A model generated the notes under the pieces. It did not search any database. It worked only from the letters and a program-made list of their open reading frames with translations, and was not told the origin of the DNA. DNA of 8,332 nt from JAENVT01 sp031370825 (lineage in GTDB: Bacteria > Actinomycetota > Acidimicrobiia > Acidimicrobiales > Ilumatobacteraceae). Made by a program: the position numbers and the translations under genes. The stretch spans positions 1 through 8,332 of the forward strand of contig JANMRB010000311.1 in the NCBI GenBank assembly GCA_031370825.1, given 5' to 3'. Below, piece by piece: positions 1-7,777 of the stretch; the first letter of the stretch is position 1, and the number at the start of each line of letters is the position of its first letter.

Positions 1-233
1 TCGACCTTGCCCTTACCGATGAACCAGGTGTGGTCGGGCGTGTCCCGCCGTTGCACGAGACGACCAGCTTCGTCCGCCCCCGCCGTGTCGATCAGGAGCG
101 CCAGTTCGTCGAGACCGGCCTCAGTCTCGGCATCGCTGCCACCGTTCAAGGTGACGCCCACCAAGACGATCTGCTCGCGCTTGGTGCGCTCGATCAGCGT
201 TGCGCCGAGTGCTTCGTTGTATGGCGTCGACAT
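1..233 (-). CDS. hflX: GTPase HflX, N-terminal part (cut by window edge)
   Basis: This is the first 77 codons of HflX, a ribosome-binding GTPase that splits or rescues stalled ribosomes, notably after heat stress or antibiotics. The visible part is the HflX N-terminal domain: a strand reading IVLVGV (residues 22-27), the ELALLIDTAGAD helix and turn (about 43-54) and the signature WFIGKGKV just before the edge, matching the family pattern TAG...Q...P...YIGKGK. The G domain with its P-loop lies outside the window. The ATG at 233-231 is preceded by AGGG (239-242) five bases upstream, so this start is plausible. It is the last visible gene of the recA-to-hflX block, 22 bp after dapF. In many actinobacteria hflX follows dapF and lexA is nearby, but lexA is not in this window. 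The identification is from sequence motifs and context. Confidence 0.87.
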   Translation of the reverse strand, partial: MSTPYNEALGATLIERTKREQIVLVGVTLNGGSDAETEAGLDELALLIDTAGADEAGRLVQRRDTPDHTWFIGKGKV

Positions 234-255
234 GATTTCCCTGCTGCACCTGCCT

Positions 256-1056
256 TTAGATGTGAACCGTGATCGAACCGACAAACTGCGCCGGACCGAC
301 GAGGGTGGCATGCCCGCTCTTGGGAGCGTGCAAACGTACCTTGGCATCTCCGCCGTCCATGTGCACGGTGATTTCTTCGAGATCGGCTGAAACGAGCCCC
401 CACGTCGTGGCCGCCCAGGCGCTGGCGCATGCCCCCGTGCCACATGCCTCGGTGATGCCTGCGCCGCGTTCGTGCACTCGCATCGTGATGGCATGAGGCT
501 CAGGGCCGGCCTCGATGACTTCGAGGTTGATCTCCGGAACCAGCCCGCCGAGCGCCAACAAATCGACGATGGCCACATCTTCGACCGCGACAACGGCGTG
601 AGGGTTCCCGACACTGAGGTGACTCACCGGCCGCAACGGGTCGGTTCCCACGCGGTGCCAGCCGTCAGGCTCGTCGATCGCCGAAACCGGGCCCATATCC
701 ACAGCTGCTTCGATCACGTCTGGATCCTCAGTGGCACACAAAGTCACGAGCCGCTCACCCGCATCAGTGAGGATGCACTGCGGGTCGACGTCGCCGCGAC
801 GAAGCGACAGCGCCTGGGCGAAGCAGCGGATGCCGTTGCCGCTCATCTCGGCGCGGGACCCGTCGGAGTTGTACAGCACCATGCGGGCCGCATACCCGGT
901 CTCACTCTCGCCGATCAGCAATCCATCGGCCCCAATACCTCGACGGCGGTCACACAATCGCCTCGCCAGAGCAGGTAGGTCTTCGACGTGGGGGTGGAAG
1001 GCGACCAGGAAGTCGTTGCCCAATCCGTGATGCTTCGTCAGTTGGAGCTCTGCCAT
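256..1056 (-). CDS. dapF: Diaminopimelate epimerase
   Basis: The 266-residue product fits the usual DapF length. The enzyme is a cytosolic, PLP-independent epimerase converting LL- to meso-diaminopimelate, the precursor of lysine and of the peptidoglycan crosslink. The N-terminus reads KHHGLGNDFLV (8-18), the family's substrate-binding start. The two catalytic cysteines are Cys78 in MSGNGIRCFAQ and Cys205 in ACGTGACAS. NSDGSRAEMSGNG (63-75), VGNPHAV (149-155) and RVHERGAG (193-200) are further family motifs. Where many DapFs have PEGxNVE, this one reads PEINLEV (174-180), a mild divergence. The ATG at 1056-1054 has GGAAAG just upstream and gives the proper N-terminus; the open frame extends much further upstream but only as antisense-like sequence inside miaA. 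It overlaps the miaA 3' end by 19 bp, which suggests co-translation. Confidence 0.95.
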   Translation of the reverse strand: MAELQLTKHHGLGNDFLVAFHPHVEDLPALARRLCDRRRGIGADGLLIGESETGYAARMVLYNSDGSRAEMSGNGIRCFAQALSLRRGDVDPQCILTDAGERLVTLCATEDPDVIEAAVDMGPVSAIDEPDGWHRVGTDPLRPVSHLSVGNPHAVVAVEDVAIVDLLALGGLVPEINLEVIEAGPEPHAITMRVHERGAGITEACGTGACASAWAATTWGLVSADLEEITVHMDGGDAKVRLHAPKSGHATLVGPAQFVGSITVHI

Positions 1057-1961
1057 GCACTTTCCAAAACCGGGAGCGCCGAGGCCACCGGATCGCCGTC
1101 GATGTCGATCCAGCGTATGCGCGGGTCGCGGCGTAACCACCGCTCCTGGCGCACTGCGAACTGACGCGTGCGGGTGACGATCGACTCGATCGCTGCCTCG
1201 AGCGAGCCGACGCCATCGAATTGGGCGAACAACTCTTTGTAACCGAGCGCCTGTCGCGCGGTGCGAGAGACCTGTCCCCGGGCCAGCTCGGCAACCTCGT
1301 CGACCAGACCGGCGGAGATCATCGCGTGGACACGACGGGCGATTCGTTCGGCCAGCAACGGCCGCGGCCAACGAAGTCCGAACTGAAGAAACGGAACGGG
1401 TGGGAACGTGCCGATGCCGGGGCCGAACGAACTGAACTTGCGGCCGCTGGCGATTGTGACCTCGAGGGCGCGCACCACTCGCCGGCCGTTGGTCGGCTCC
1501 ATCTTCGCGGCCGCAGCAGGATCGAGCACGACCAGTTGAGCGTGCAGCGCTTCGACGCCCTCGACGGCGATCCGCTGGTCGAGCTCCCTGCGAACCTCAG
1601 GCCATCGCCCGGGCATCTCCATGGGGTCCGTGACGCTGCGCAGGTACAAGCCGGTGCCGGCGACGAACACAGAGCGGTGTCGACGACCGGCGATGTCTGA
1701 CATCGCTCGGTGAGCCGCGACGGCGTAGTCCGTCACGGTGAACTCATCCGCCGCGTCCACGAGGTCGAGACAATGATGTGGCACCGCGGAGCGATCGGCG
1801 ATCGAGGGTTTCGCGGTACCGATGTCCATTCGGCGGTAGACCTGCATGGCATCGGCGACCACCAATTCGGCGTTGGGATGCCGACCGGCAAGGGCCATGG
1901 CAACGTCGCTCTTGCCCGACGCAGTCGGCCCGAGGATGACCAGTGGAGTGGCTGCAATCAC
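1038..1961 (-). CDS. miaA: tRNA dimethylallyltransferase MiaA
   Basis: The 307-residue product transfers a dimethylallyl group from DMAPP to N6 of adenosine-37 in tRNAs that read U-starting codons, giving i6A37. The P-loop GPTASGKS is at residues 11-18. The motif VVADAMQVYRRMDIGTAKP is at 34-52, with the general-base Asp37 kept but Ala38 where the family normally has Ser. The catalytic Thr103 lies in AGTGLYLR. KMEPTNGRRVVRALEV and ARQALGYKE (C-terminal half) are typical tRNA-binding segments, as is the RQFAVRQERWLRR tail. The GTG start (1961-1959) shares the bases GTGA with the stop codon of miaB, a classic translational-coupling overlap, and places the P-loop at the usual distance from the N-terminus. 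A longer in-frame opening exists upstream but lies wholly inside miaB. MiaA acts directly before MiaB in the same modification. Confidence 0.96.
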   Translation of the reverse strand: MIAATPLVILGPTASGKSDVAMALAGRHPNAELVVADAMQVYRRMDIGTAKPSIADRSAVPHHCLDLVDAADEFTVTDYAVAAHRAMSDIAGRRHRSVFVAGTGLYLRSVTDPMEMPGRWPEVRRELDQRIAVEGVEALHAQLVVLDPAAAAKMEPTNGRRVVRALEVTIASGRKFSSFGPGIGTFPPVPFLQFGLRWPRPLLAERIARRVHAMISAGLVDEVAELARGQVSRTARQALGYKELFAQFDGVGSLEAAIESIVTRTRQFAVRQERWLRRDPRIRWIDIDGDPVASALPVLESAWQSSN

Positions 1962-3376
1962 CCGGCGAGAACGGCAATGCGCCGCTTGTGCACTGGCTCC
2001 GCGAGCAACTCGACGAAGCTGCCAACCAGGTGATGAGGAGCCGCGCGAGTGATCTCGACCATCGCGTAGGCACCGGCGCGCAGCGGGTGTGGTGGCGCAA
2101 AATGCACCAGCTTGTTCTGACGCGTTCGCGCCGACAAGACCGACGGGTCTTTCTTGCTGGGCCCCTCGATGAGAACCTCTTCGACCCGCCCGACCCGCGC
2201 CTCGTGCTTGGCCAGGGCGCTGCGCTCCACCACGACACGCAATCGCTGAAAGCGTTCGGCGGCAACGGCGGGATCGACATACTGGTCGGTCATCTCGGCA
2301 GCTTCGGTACCTGGCCTCGGCGAGAAGACGAACGTGTAGGCGTAGTCGTACTCCGCGGTTGCGGCCACCTCCAACGTCGCAGCAAAGTCGTCGTCGGTCT
2401 CGCCCGGGAAGCCAACGATGATGTCGGTCGACACCGCGAGGTCGCAAACCGCGGCACGGCCCGCGGCCAGTCGTTCGAGGTAGCGCTGAGCCGTGTAACC
2501 GCGATGCATCGCGGCCAGGACGTGGTCGCTTCCGGATTGCAGCGGATAGTGCAAGTGCTCGCACACAGCGGGCGTCGATGCCATTGCTGCGAACGTCTCG
2601 GCGCGCATGTCCTTGGGGTGCGGGCTGGTGAAGCGCACTCGACGAATGCCATCGACCGAACCAACGGCAGTCAGTAGCTCTGCGAACATGGGTCGCAGCC
2701 GTGCCTCACTGTCGCCCGCGTGCCGGGCGGCCAACTGCAGGTCGCGGCCGTAACTGTTGACGTTCTGGCCGAGCAGGGTGATCTCACTGACGCCCTCGAG
2801 CGCGAGCCTGTTGACCTCGGCGACGACATCCGCGAACGGGCGACTGATCTCGGCGCCACGCACTGCCGGCACGATGCAGAACGCGCAGGAGTTGTCGCAG
2901 CCGATCTGGATCGTGACCCAGGCGTTGTAAGTGGTCTCGCGGCGCGCCGGAAGCGCGCTGGGAAACATCGCCTGATCGTCGAGCACCGCCTCGTCGAGAA
3001 TTTCGGTGATCGGACCGACGTGACGGGAACGCTCAATGAGCTCGGCCGTGCGATGGACGTTGTGAGTGCCGAGCACGACATCGACGAACGGTGCTTTGCG
3101 CTGAACGAGATCTCGATCCTTCTGTGCCAGGCAGCCGGCGACGACTATTTGACGACCATCACGCTGCTCTTTCCATGGCTTCAGCCAGCCCAGCGTCCCG
3201 TACAGCTTGTTGTCGGCGTTCTCCCGAATGCAGCACGTGTTGAGCACCACGACATCGGCATCGGCCTGATCGGTGACTGCGACGTAGCCATCTCCTTCGA
3301 GCAGGCCGGCGATGCGCTCGGAGTCGTGCTCGTTCATCTGGCACCCGAAGGTGTGAACGATGTAGCCGCGGGTCAC
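1958..3376 (-). CDS. miaB: tRNA-2-methylthio-N6-dimethylallyladenosine synthase MiaB
   Basis: This 472-residue radical-SAM methylthiotransferase converts i6A37 to ms2i6A37 in tRNA. The N-terminal MTTase domain begins with YIVHTFGCQMNEHDSE. Its three cluster cysteines are Cys12, Cys48 (NTCCIRENA) and Cys82 (AGCLAQ). The radical-SAM CX3CX2C motif is Cys160, Cys164 and Cys167 (IGCDNSCAFCIVP). The segments EGVSEITLLGQNVNSYG, the HYPLQSGSD strand and DIIVGFPGETDDDF follow in the family order. The last roughly 65 residues are a TRAM RNA-binding domain. I place the start at GTG 3376-3374, which gives the standard N-terminus; the open frame runs on upstream into the VOC gene without a family match. 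No strong ribosome site is visible. It starts 29 bp after the VOC gene and ends in the GTGA overlap with miaA. Confidence 0.96.
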   Translation of the reverse strand: MTRGYIVHTFGCQMNEHDSERIAGLLEGDGYVAVTDQADADVVVLNTCCIRENADNKLYGTLGWLKPWKEQRDGRQIVVAGCLAQKDRDLVQRKAPFVDVVLGTHNVHRTAELIERSRHVGPITEILDEAVLDDQAMFPSALPARRETTYNAWVTIQIGCDNSCAFCIVPAVRGAEISRPFADVVAEVNRLALEGVSEITLLGQNVNSYGRDLQLAARHAGDSEARLRPMFAELLTAVGSVDGIRRVRFTSPHPKDMRAETFAAMASTPAVCEHLHYPLQSGSDHVLAAMHRGYTAQRYLERLAAGRAAVCDLAVSTDIIVGFPGETDDDFAATLEVAATAEYDYAYTFVFSPRPGTEAAEMTDQYVDPAVAAERFQRLRVVVERSALAKHEARVGRVEEVLIEGPSKKDPSVLSARTRQNKLVHFAPPHPLRAGAYAMVEITRAAPHHLVGSFVELLAEPVHKRRIAVLAG

Positions 3377-3405
3377 GGGCGAAAGGCTATCGGTGTGCTC
3401 TCTGC

Positions 3406-3837
3406 TCAGGTAGGGAGTTGCATCGAGCCGTCGGCCATGAGCGTGAACCCCGGATTGTGGGCGAGCTCCCACAAATGGCCGTCGAAATCGGCGACGTAGC
3501 CCGAATAGCCACCCCAGAAGGCACGGTGTGGTTGCTTGACCATGGTGCCACCGCACGACAACCATTCAGCGGCCACACGATCGACCTCCGCCTCTGACTC
3601 GAGGTTGATCGCCAAGGACATTCCGCGAAAGCCGCCGCCGTCGGAGGAAACGTTGGCATCATCGGCGAGATCCTGTCGGCCGAAGATCGACAGAGCCAGC
3701 CCGCCAAGTTGGAAGAAGGACACGTCGTCGTTCGAGGCGCTGGACTTTCGCCAACCCAGCGCCTCGAAGAACGATGTTGCCCGGGCCACGTCGGCCACGC
3801 CAAGCGATACCAAGGTGAGACGAGCAGGAACCGACAC
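3406..3837 (-). CDS. VOC-superfamily (glyoxalase/bleomycin-resistance fold) protein
   Basis: The 143-residue product is a single VOC-domain protein made of two beta-alpha-beta-beta-beta modules. The first module reads RLTLVSLGVADVARATSFFEALGWR from about residue 6. The second runs from about 74 (SLAINLESEAEVDRV) and ends with the hallmark ADFDGHLWELAHNP (116-129). Glu124 is at the usual second metal-ligand position. The first-strand ligand position (His or Gln in metal-dependent glyoxalases) appears to hold a hydrophobic residue, so a metal-dependent glyoxalase role is doubtful; the substrate is unknown. The start is GTG 3837-3835, 8 bases beyond the recA stop codon, with no clear ribosome site. 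It occupies the position where recX stands in many actinobacteria. Function should be given only at superfamily level. Confidence 0.85.
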   Translation of the reverse strand: MSVPARLTLVSLGVADVARATSFFEALGWRKSSASNDDVSFFQLGGLALSIFGRQDLADDANVSSDGGGFRGMSLAINLESEAEVDRVAAEWLSCGGTMVKQPHRAFWGGYSGYVADFDGHLWELAHNPGFTLMADGSMQLPT

Positions 3838-3844
3838 TGGTTGT

Positions 3845-4888
<1,044 letters not shown>

Positions 4889-4895
4889 TGTCGTT

Positions 4896-4899
4896 CTCC
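4896..4899 (-). promoter_or_regulatory. Ribosome binding site of recA
   Basis: GGAG on the minus strand lies 7 bases before the GTG start of recA and supports the choice of this non-ATG start. Confidence 0.7.
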
Positions 4900-4991
4900 G
4901 TTTCCTGCCTGGTGCATGGGGATCTTGCTGAGGTGGAGGCCGGGTTGCACGACCTCGATTGCGTTGACGGCCACCATACGGAAGGGGTGTT

Positions 4992-5005
4992 ACACGGTTC
5001 CGTGT
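4992..5005. repeat. Inverted repeat in the recA leader
   Basis: ACACGG-TT-CCGTGT is an inverted repeat with 6-bp arms and a 2-base centre. It would lie in the 5' leader of recA, about 105 bases before the start codon, if the promoter proposed at 5026-5054 is right. A hairpin with a 2-base loop would need to open by one pair. I see no known regulator for it. Confidence 0.4.
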
Positions 5006-5008
5006 GGC

Positions 5009-5022
5009 GTTGTTCGAACAAC
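5009..5022. repeat. Perfect palindrome at the predicted recA transcription start
   Basis: GTTGTTCGAACAAC is a perfect 14-bp palindrome. It holds the LexA half-sites GTTC and GAAC, but in inverted order and with no spacer, so it is not a standard LexA box. It spans the position where transcription would begin if the promoter at 5026-5054 is used. It could be an operator for another dimeric regulator or a 5-bp hairpin at the mRNA 5' end. Confidence 0.45.
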
Positions 5023-5025
5023 AGC

Positions 5026-5054
5026 AGTGTAACTACGAACAGTCGTTCGATCAA
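5026..5054 (-). promoter_or_regulatory. Predicted SOS-regulated recA promoter
   Basis: On the minus strand TTGATC (5054-5049) is followed after exactly 17 bases by TACACT (5031-5026). The -35 matches TTGACA in 4 of 6 positions and the -10 matches TATAAT in 4 of 6. Transcription would start near 5019, leaving a leader of about 130 bases before recA. The LexA box at 5036-5049 lies between the two elements, an arrangement in which repressor would block RNA polymerase. The -35 abuts the stop codon of the upstream DUF983-like gene. Confidence 0.6.
5036..5049. promoter_or_regulatory. LexA binding site (SOS box)
   Basis: CGAAC-AGTC-GTTCG is a perfect match to the GAAC-N4-GTTC core used by LexA in actinobacteria and Bacillus, with the flanking C and G also symmetrical. 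It sits about 150 bp upstream of recA and inside its predicted promoter, so it probably gives DNA-damage control of recA and perhaps of the genes behind it. Confidence 0.85.
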
Positions 5055-5057
5055 GTA

Positions 5058-5474
5058 TTACCGCGATGCGGCGACCACTGCCGCTGCCTCTACCACTTCC
5101 GTGGCGTCGGGACGATGAACCGCAAGATCGAGCGCCAGCCAAATGGTGTAGGTGAACGGGTAGATGATGATCGGCATCAACACCGCAATACCGACCAGCG
5201 ACAGCACGAAGGGCAGGACCGGAATATCCGGCGACGTCATGACGAACCCGACCGTCATACCGATGGTCAGGACGAGGAACGTCAGCACCGTGTTGATCGT
5301 GACCGCACCGAGCTCGAACCCTTCCTCGCGTCGCCAACGGATGCCACATGTGCGACAACGGTCGTACTTGCCGAACCATCCACGGATGAAGGTGCGGCGC
5401 GATCCACACCACGGGCAACGCAGCAAAACAGCGCGATGCAACATCCGACCGAATGATGGCTCTTTCGACGGCAT
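5058..5474 (-). CDS. DUF983-like zinc-ribbon membrane protein
   Basis: The 138-residue product has a cytoplasmic zinc ribbon followed by two membrane helices. The ribbon has CPWC (Cys20, Cys23) and CRTC (Cys40, Cys43). It is followed by WRREEGFELGAVTIN (47-61), the stretch typical of DUF983 proteins, then helices at about 57-79 and 87-110. The tail ends in an alanine/valine-rich stretch. Function of the family is not established. The start chosen is ATG 5474-5472. TAGGGT lies 7 bases before it, so the mRNA may be leaderless; a GTG three codons upstream is an alternative. The frame remains open far upstream, but that part is antisense to the divergent gene. The stop codon is 4 bases before the recA -35. 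Confidence 0.8.
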   Translation of the reverse strand: MPSKEPSFGRMLHRAVLLRCPWCGSRRTFIRGWFGKYDRCRTCGIRWRREEGFELGAVTINTVLTFLVLTIGMTVGFVMTSPDIPVLPFVLSLVGIAVLMPIIIYPFTYTIWLALDLAVHRPDATEVVEAAAVVAASR

Positions 5475-5481
5475 CTCCGTC

Positions 5482-5487
5482 ACCCTA
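5482..5487 (-). promoter_or_regulatory. Candidate leaderless -10 element of the DUF983-like gene
   Basis: TAGGGT (TANNNT type) on the minus strand ends 7 bases before the ATG at 5474, the spacing expected when transcription starts at the start codon. No good -35 is seen at the right distance. Confidence 0.4.
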
Positions 5488-5516
5488 GAGACAACGGAGA
5501 CTTCATCAGCCAAACT
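5488..5516 (+). promoter_or_regulatory. Candidate leaderless promoter of the membrane-protein gene
   Basis: GAGACA (5488-5493) and CAAACT (5511-5516) are separated by 17 bases, and the -10 ends 6 bases before the GTG at 5523. No ribosome site is found at a useful distance, which fits a leaderless transcript. The element abuts the -10 of the divergent gene, so the two promoters may interfere. Confidence 0.4.
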
Positions 5517-5522
5517 AACGAC

Positions 5523-6329
5523 GTGCGCCGAACCCTCGCTGGTCTCATCTTTGGTCTTGCCTACGTGTGCGCAAGCTTGGCGATCAGCGGGTGGCTGCTG
5601 CACCGCAGCGCGTTCGACCCGAGCCGTACGGGTGATCTGGCCGGCGTCGTTCTGCAGGACCCCCGGATCAAGGCAGAGATCTCCAACACGATTGCCGACG
5701 CAGTCTCCGAACAACGAGGTTTGGACAAGGCGGCAGTGCGTCAGACCATCGCCGCCGTTGCTGCTACCCCGCAAGGAACTCAGCTCTTCAGCAAGGTGCT
5801 GCACGATGCGCACGCCCGGATGATCGGCGAGTTGAGGGGGCCCGTGCGGATAACGGGCGATCAGATGGTGCAGCTCGTGCGCAACCAAGTGGTGGGCGAC
5901 ATGCCATCGGTCACGTTGCCGGTCCCACGGGTTTCGTCCCTTGATCTGATTCGTCGGATTCTTCGTTGGATGATTCCTTTCGGCGCGCTGTTGGCTGTCG
6001 GCTTCTTCGTGATCGGGTTCATGCTGCACCCCAACCGGTCGGCACTGGTGCACAGCCTCGGGTACGGCATGGTGCTGTTGGCGTTGTTGATAGCCGTGCT
6101 GGGCTACATCGCACCGCGCTTCATCCTGCCGGCGCTCAGCGACAGCATTTGGGCCGACGTACCGGGGCGCCTCGCCAACGATTCGCTTCCACTGTTGGTC
6201 GGAATGGCAATCATCTTGGGCGTTGGCGGTTTCATGCTTCTCGTGGGAACTGGTTTGCTGAAGCGCAGGCGACGTTGGAACGCGCCGGTAAGCACCTATC
6301 GATATCGCGAGGAACGCCCCTGGAGCTGA
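5523..6329 (+). CDS. Four-helix membrane protein of unknown function
   Basis: The 268-residue product is not a family I can name. Residues 5-26 form an N-terminal membrane helix (GLIFGLAYVCASLAI), possibly an uncleaved signal anchor. About 120 residues follow (27-149), probably outside the membrane: soluble, helix-rich, and without cysteines. Three more helices lie at about 151-168, 179-203 and 222-246. The last 20 residues are basic (KRRRRW) and likely cytoplasmic. The extracytoplasmic part begins FDPSRTGDLAGVVLQDPRIKAEI and has the look of a domain that could bind a partner or ligand, but no motif is diagnostic. The GTG start at 5523 has no ribosome site; a leaderless promoter is suggested. 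It is divergent from the DUF983-like gene and convergent with the aminotransferase, 19 bp from its stop. Confidence 0.8.
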   Translation: MRRTLAGLIFGLAYVCASLAISGWLLHRSAFDPSRTGDLAGVVLQDPRIKAEISNTIADAVSEQRGLDKAAVRQTIAAVAATPQGTQLFSKVLHDAHARMIGELRGPVRITGDQMVQLVRNQVVGDMPSVTLPVPRVSSLDLIRRILRWMIPFGALLAVGFFVIGFMLHPNRSALVHSLGYGMVLLALLIAVLGYIAPRFILPALSDSIWADVPGRLANDSLPLLVGMAIILGVGGFMLLVGTGLLKRRRRWNAPVSTYRYREERPWS

Positions 6330-6348
6330 CGCCGCCGACTGACGCCGA

Positions 6349-7722
6349 CTACGAGGTCAGTTCCGCGACGAATTCTGCGAACACGGCGGCGTAGTGCATG
6401 GCGTCTGATTCGGAGTGCATCACCGAGATCAACCACTGCTCATCGAGACCGGGCGGCAGCAGCACCCCACGATTGATGCCGTGCATCCACTGTGCGAATG
6501 CGAGGTCAAAATCGGTGGCCTTGTAGTCGCGATAGTTCTCGATCTGCGTGGGCGCCCATGTGACGCAGCCCTTCGCACCGAACTGAACCGTGTGCGCCGG
6601 AAGGTCGGCATCGGTGATGGTCTTCTGACACGCCGCCAGGACGCGTCCATTGAGCTCGACCGTTGCCTGTGTCGCCTCCGGCGTGCACACCTCGTTGAGC
6701 ACCGCCTTGGCCGCAGCCATGCACAACGGGTTGCCGTTGTACGTACCGAGGTGCAGCACCCTGCCGCTGGTGATCTGATCCATGCACTCCTGTGAACCGC
6801 CGAACGCACCGAGAGGAAGCCCGCCACCGATGCTCTTCGCGAGGGCGACCAAATCGGGCTGTACGCCGACCGCGCCCGTGGCGCCACCCCAGCCGGCAGT
6901 GATGCCTGTCTTGACCTCGTCGAATATGAGCATCGTGCCGTACTTGCGGGTGATCTCCCGCACGGCCTGTAGATAGCCGGGCTGCGGCAGGCAGATGCCG
7001 ATGTTCTCCATCACAGGCTCGACGATGAAGCAGGCCACGTCGCGCCCGGCCAACGCCTTGTCGAGGAGATCAGGCCTGTTGTAGGGAATGACCTTGGTGT
7101 CGCCAAGCACCGCGCGGGTGATGCCGGCGGTCGCGGGAATGGCTCTGGGCTCGTCGACCGGGCCGGCCTCGCTGATGGGTGGCTTCATCGAGATCATCAC
7201 TTCGTCGTGATGACCGTGGTAGCCGCCTTCGACCTTGACGATCTTGTCGCGACCGGTGAACCCGCGCGCCACACGGATGGCATCCATCGTGGCTTCGGTA
7301 CCGCTGTTCGTGAACCGCCACATGGGCAGCTTGTACCGAGCAGCGAGCATCTCGGCGACGTCGGCGTTGAGCTCGCACGGCGTGACGAACAACGTGCCGT
7401 CGTCGAGTTGATGCTCGATGGCGCTTCGCACAGCGGGGTTGCAATGGCCGGCGAAAAGGGCGCCGAAGCCGAGATCGAAGTCGACGTAGTGGTTGCCGTC
7501 GACGTCTTCCATCCACGCGGCCTGGGCCCTGCGGACGACGATCGGATGCGGATCGTACGACTGGAAGCTCGACGGCACGCCGAGCGGCATCACCTTGCGG
7601 GCCCGCTCGGTGGCTCTCATCGAGCCTGCGGTGCGCTTGATGTAGACACCTAGTTCTCGCTGTGTGATTTCTCGGGCTTTCGTGGCCAGCTGACGGGTGT
7701 CGATGGATTCCATTGCAGTCAT
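6349..7722 (-). CDS. Class III PLP-dependent aminotransferase (glutamate-1-semialdehyde aminotransferase-like)
   Basis: The 457-residue product is a fold-type I aminotransferase. Visible motifs: DGNHYVDFDLGFGALFAGH (75-93), SGTEATMDAIRVARGFTGRDK (140-160), GGYHGHHDE, FDEVKTG (267-273) with the cofactor-ring Asp, and ALAKSIGGGLPLGAFGG with the probable Schiff-base Lys296. The GSA-type SGTEATM...ARGFTGRDKI pattern resembles HemL, but the protein is longer than typical HemL. It reads GGYHGHHDEVM where HemL usually has GxYHGHxD followed by a different loop, and no other tetrapyrrole gene is near. I therefore do not call it hemL; the substrate is unknown. The start is ATG 7722-7720, six bases after GGAG (7729-7732). 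A TTG four codons upstream would place GGAG inside the gene. Confidence 0.88.
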   Translation of the reverse strand: MTAMESIDTRQLATKAREITQRELGVYIKRTAGSMRATERARKVMPLGVPSSFQSYDPHPIVVRRAQAAWMEDVDGNHYVDFDLGFGALFAGHCNPAVRSAIEHQLDDGTLFVTPCELNADVAEMLAARYKLPMWRFTNSGTEATMDAIRVARGFTGRDKIVKVEGGYHGHHDEVMISMKPPISEAGPVDEPRAIPATAGITRAVLGDTKVIPYNRPDLLDKALAGRDVACFIVEPVMENIGICLPQPGYLQAVREITRKYGTMLIFDEVKTGITAGWGGATGAVGVQPDLVALAKSIGGGLPLGAFGGSQECMDQITSGRVLHLGTYNGNPLCMAAAKAVLNEVCTPEATQATVELNGRVLAACQKTITDADLPAHTVQFGAKGCVTWAPTQIENYRDYKATDFDLAFAQWMHGINRGVLLPPGLDEQWLISVMHSESDAMHYAAVFAEFVAELTS

Positions 7723-7728
7723 TCGATT

Positions 7729-7732
7729 CTCC
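7729..7732 (-). promoter_or_regulatory. Ribosome binding site deciding the aminotransferase start
   Basis: GGAG on the minus strand lies 6 bases before the ATG at 7722 and favours it over the TTG at 7734. Confidence 0.7.
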
Positions 7733-7752
7733 AAGCGGATTTCGTTCTGACA

Positions 7753-7758
7753 AGCCTA
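7753..7758 (-). promoter_or_regulatory. Candidate -10 of the aminotransferase gene
   Basis: TAGGCT on the minus strand (TANNNT type, preceded by GG) would start transcription near 7746, giving a leader of about 24 bases that contains the ribosome site. The -35 is poor. Confidence 0.3.
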
Positions 7759-7777
7759 CCTCACCACGGAATCCATC

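Noticed and set aside
1962..2564. A 200-codon N-terminal extension of miaA
   Set aside because: It lies entirely inside miaB in another frame; the GTG at 1961 gives the normal MiaA N-terminus and a coupling overlap.
2720..3499. A 259-codon plus-strand open frame opposite miaB
   Set aside because: Same reason: miaB is certain on the minus strand and the translation shows no family motif.
6327..6362. Possible bidirectional terminator between the convergent genes (ACTGAC ... GTCAGT)
   Set aside because: The stem is only 6 bp with a 12-base unpaired loop and no T-run; two TGACGCCG direct repeats explain part of the pattern.
6349..7722. Naming the aminotransferase hemL
   Set aside because: The length and active-site loop differ from typical HemL and no haem gene is near; the substrate cannot be told from the sequence.
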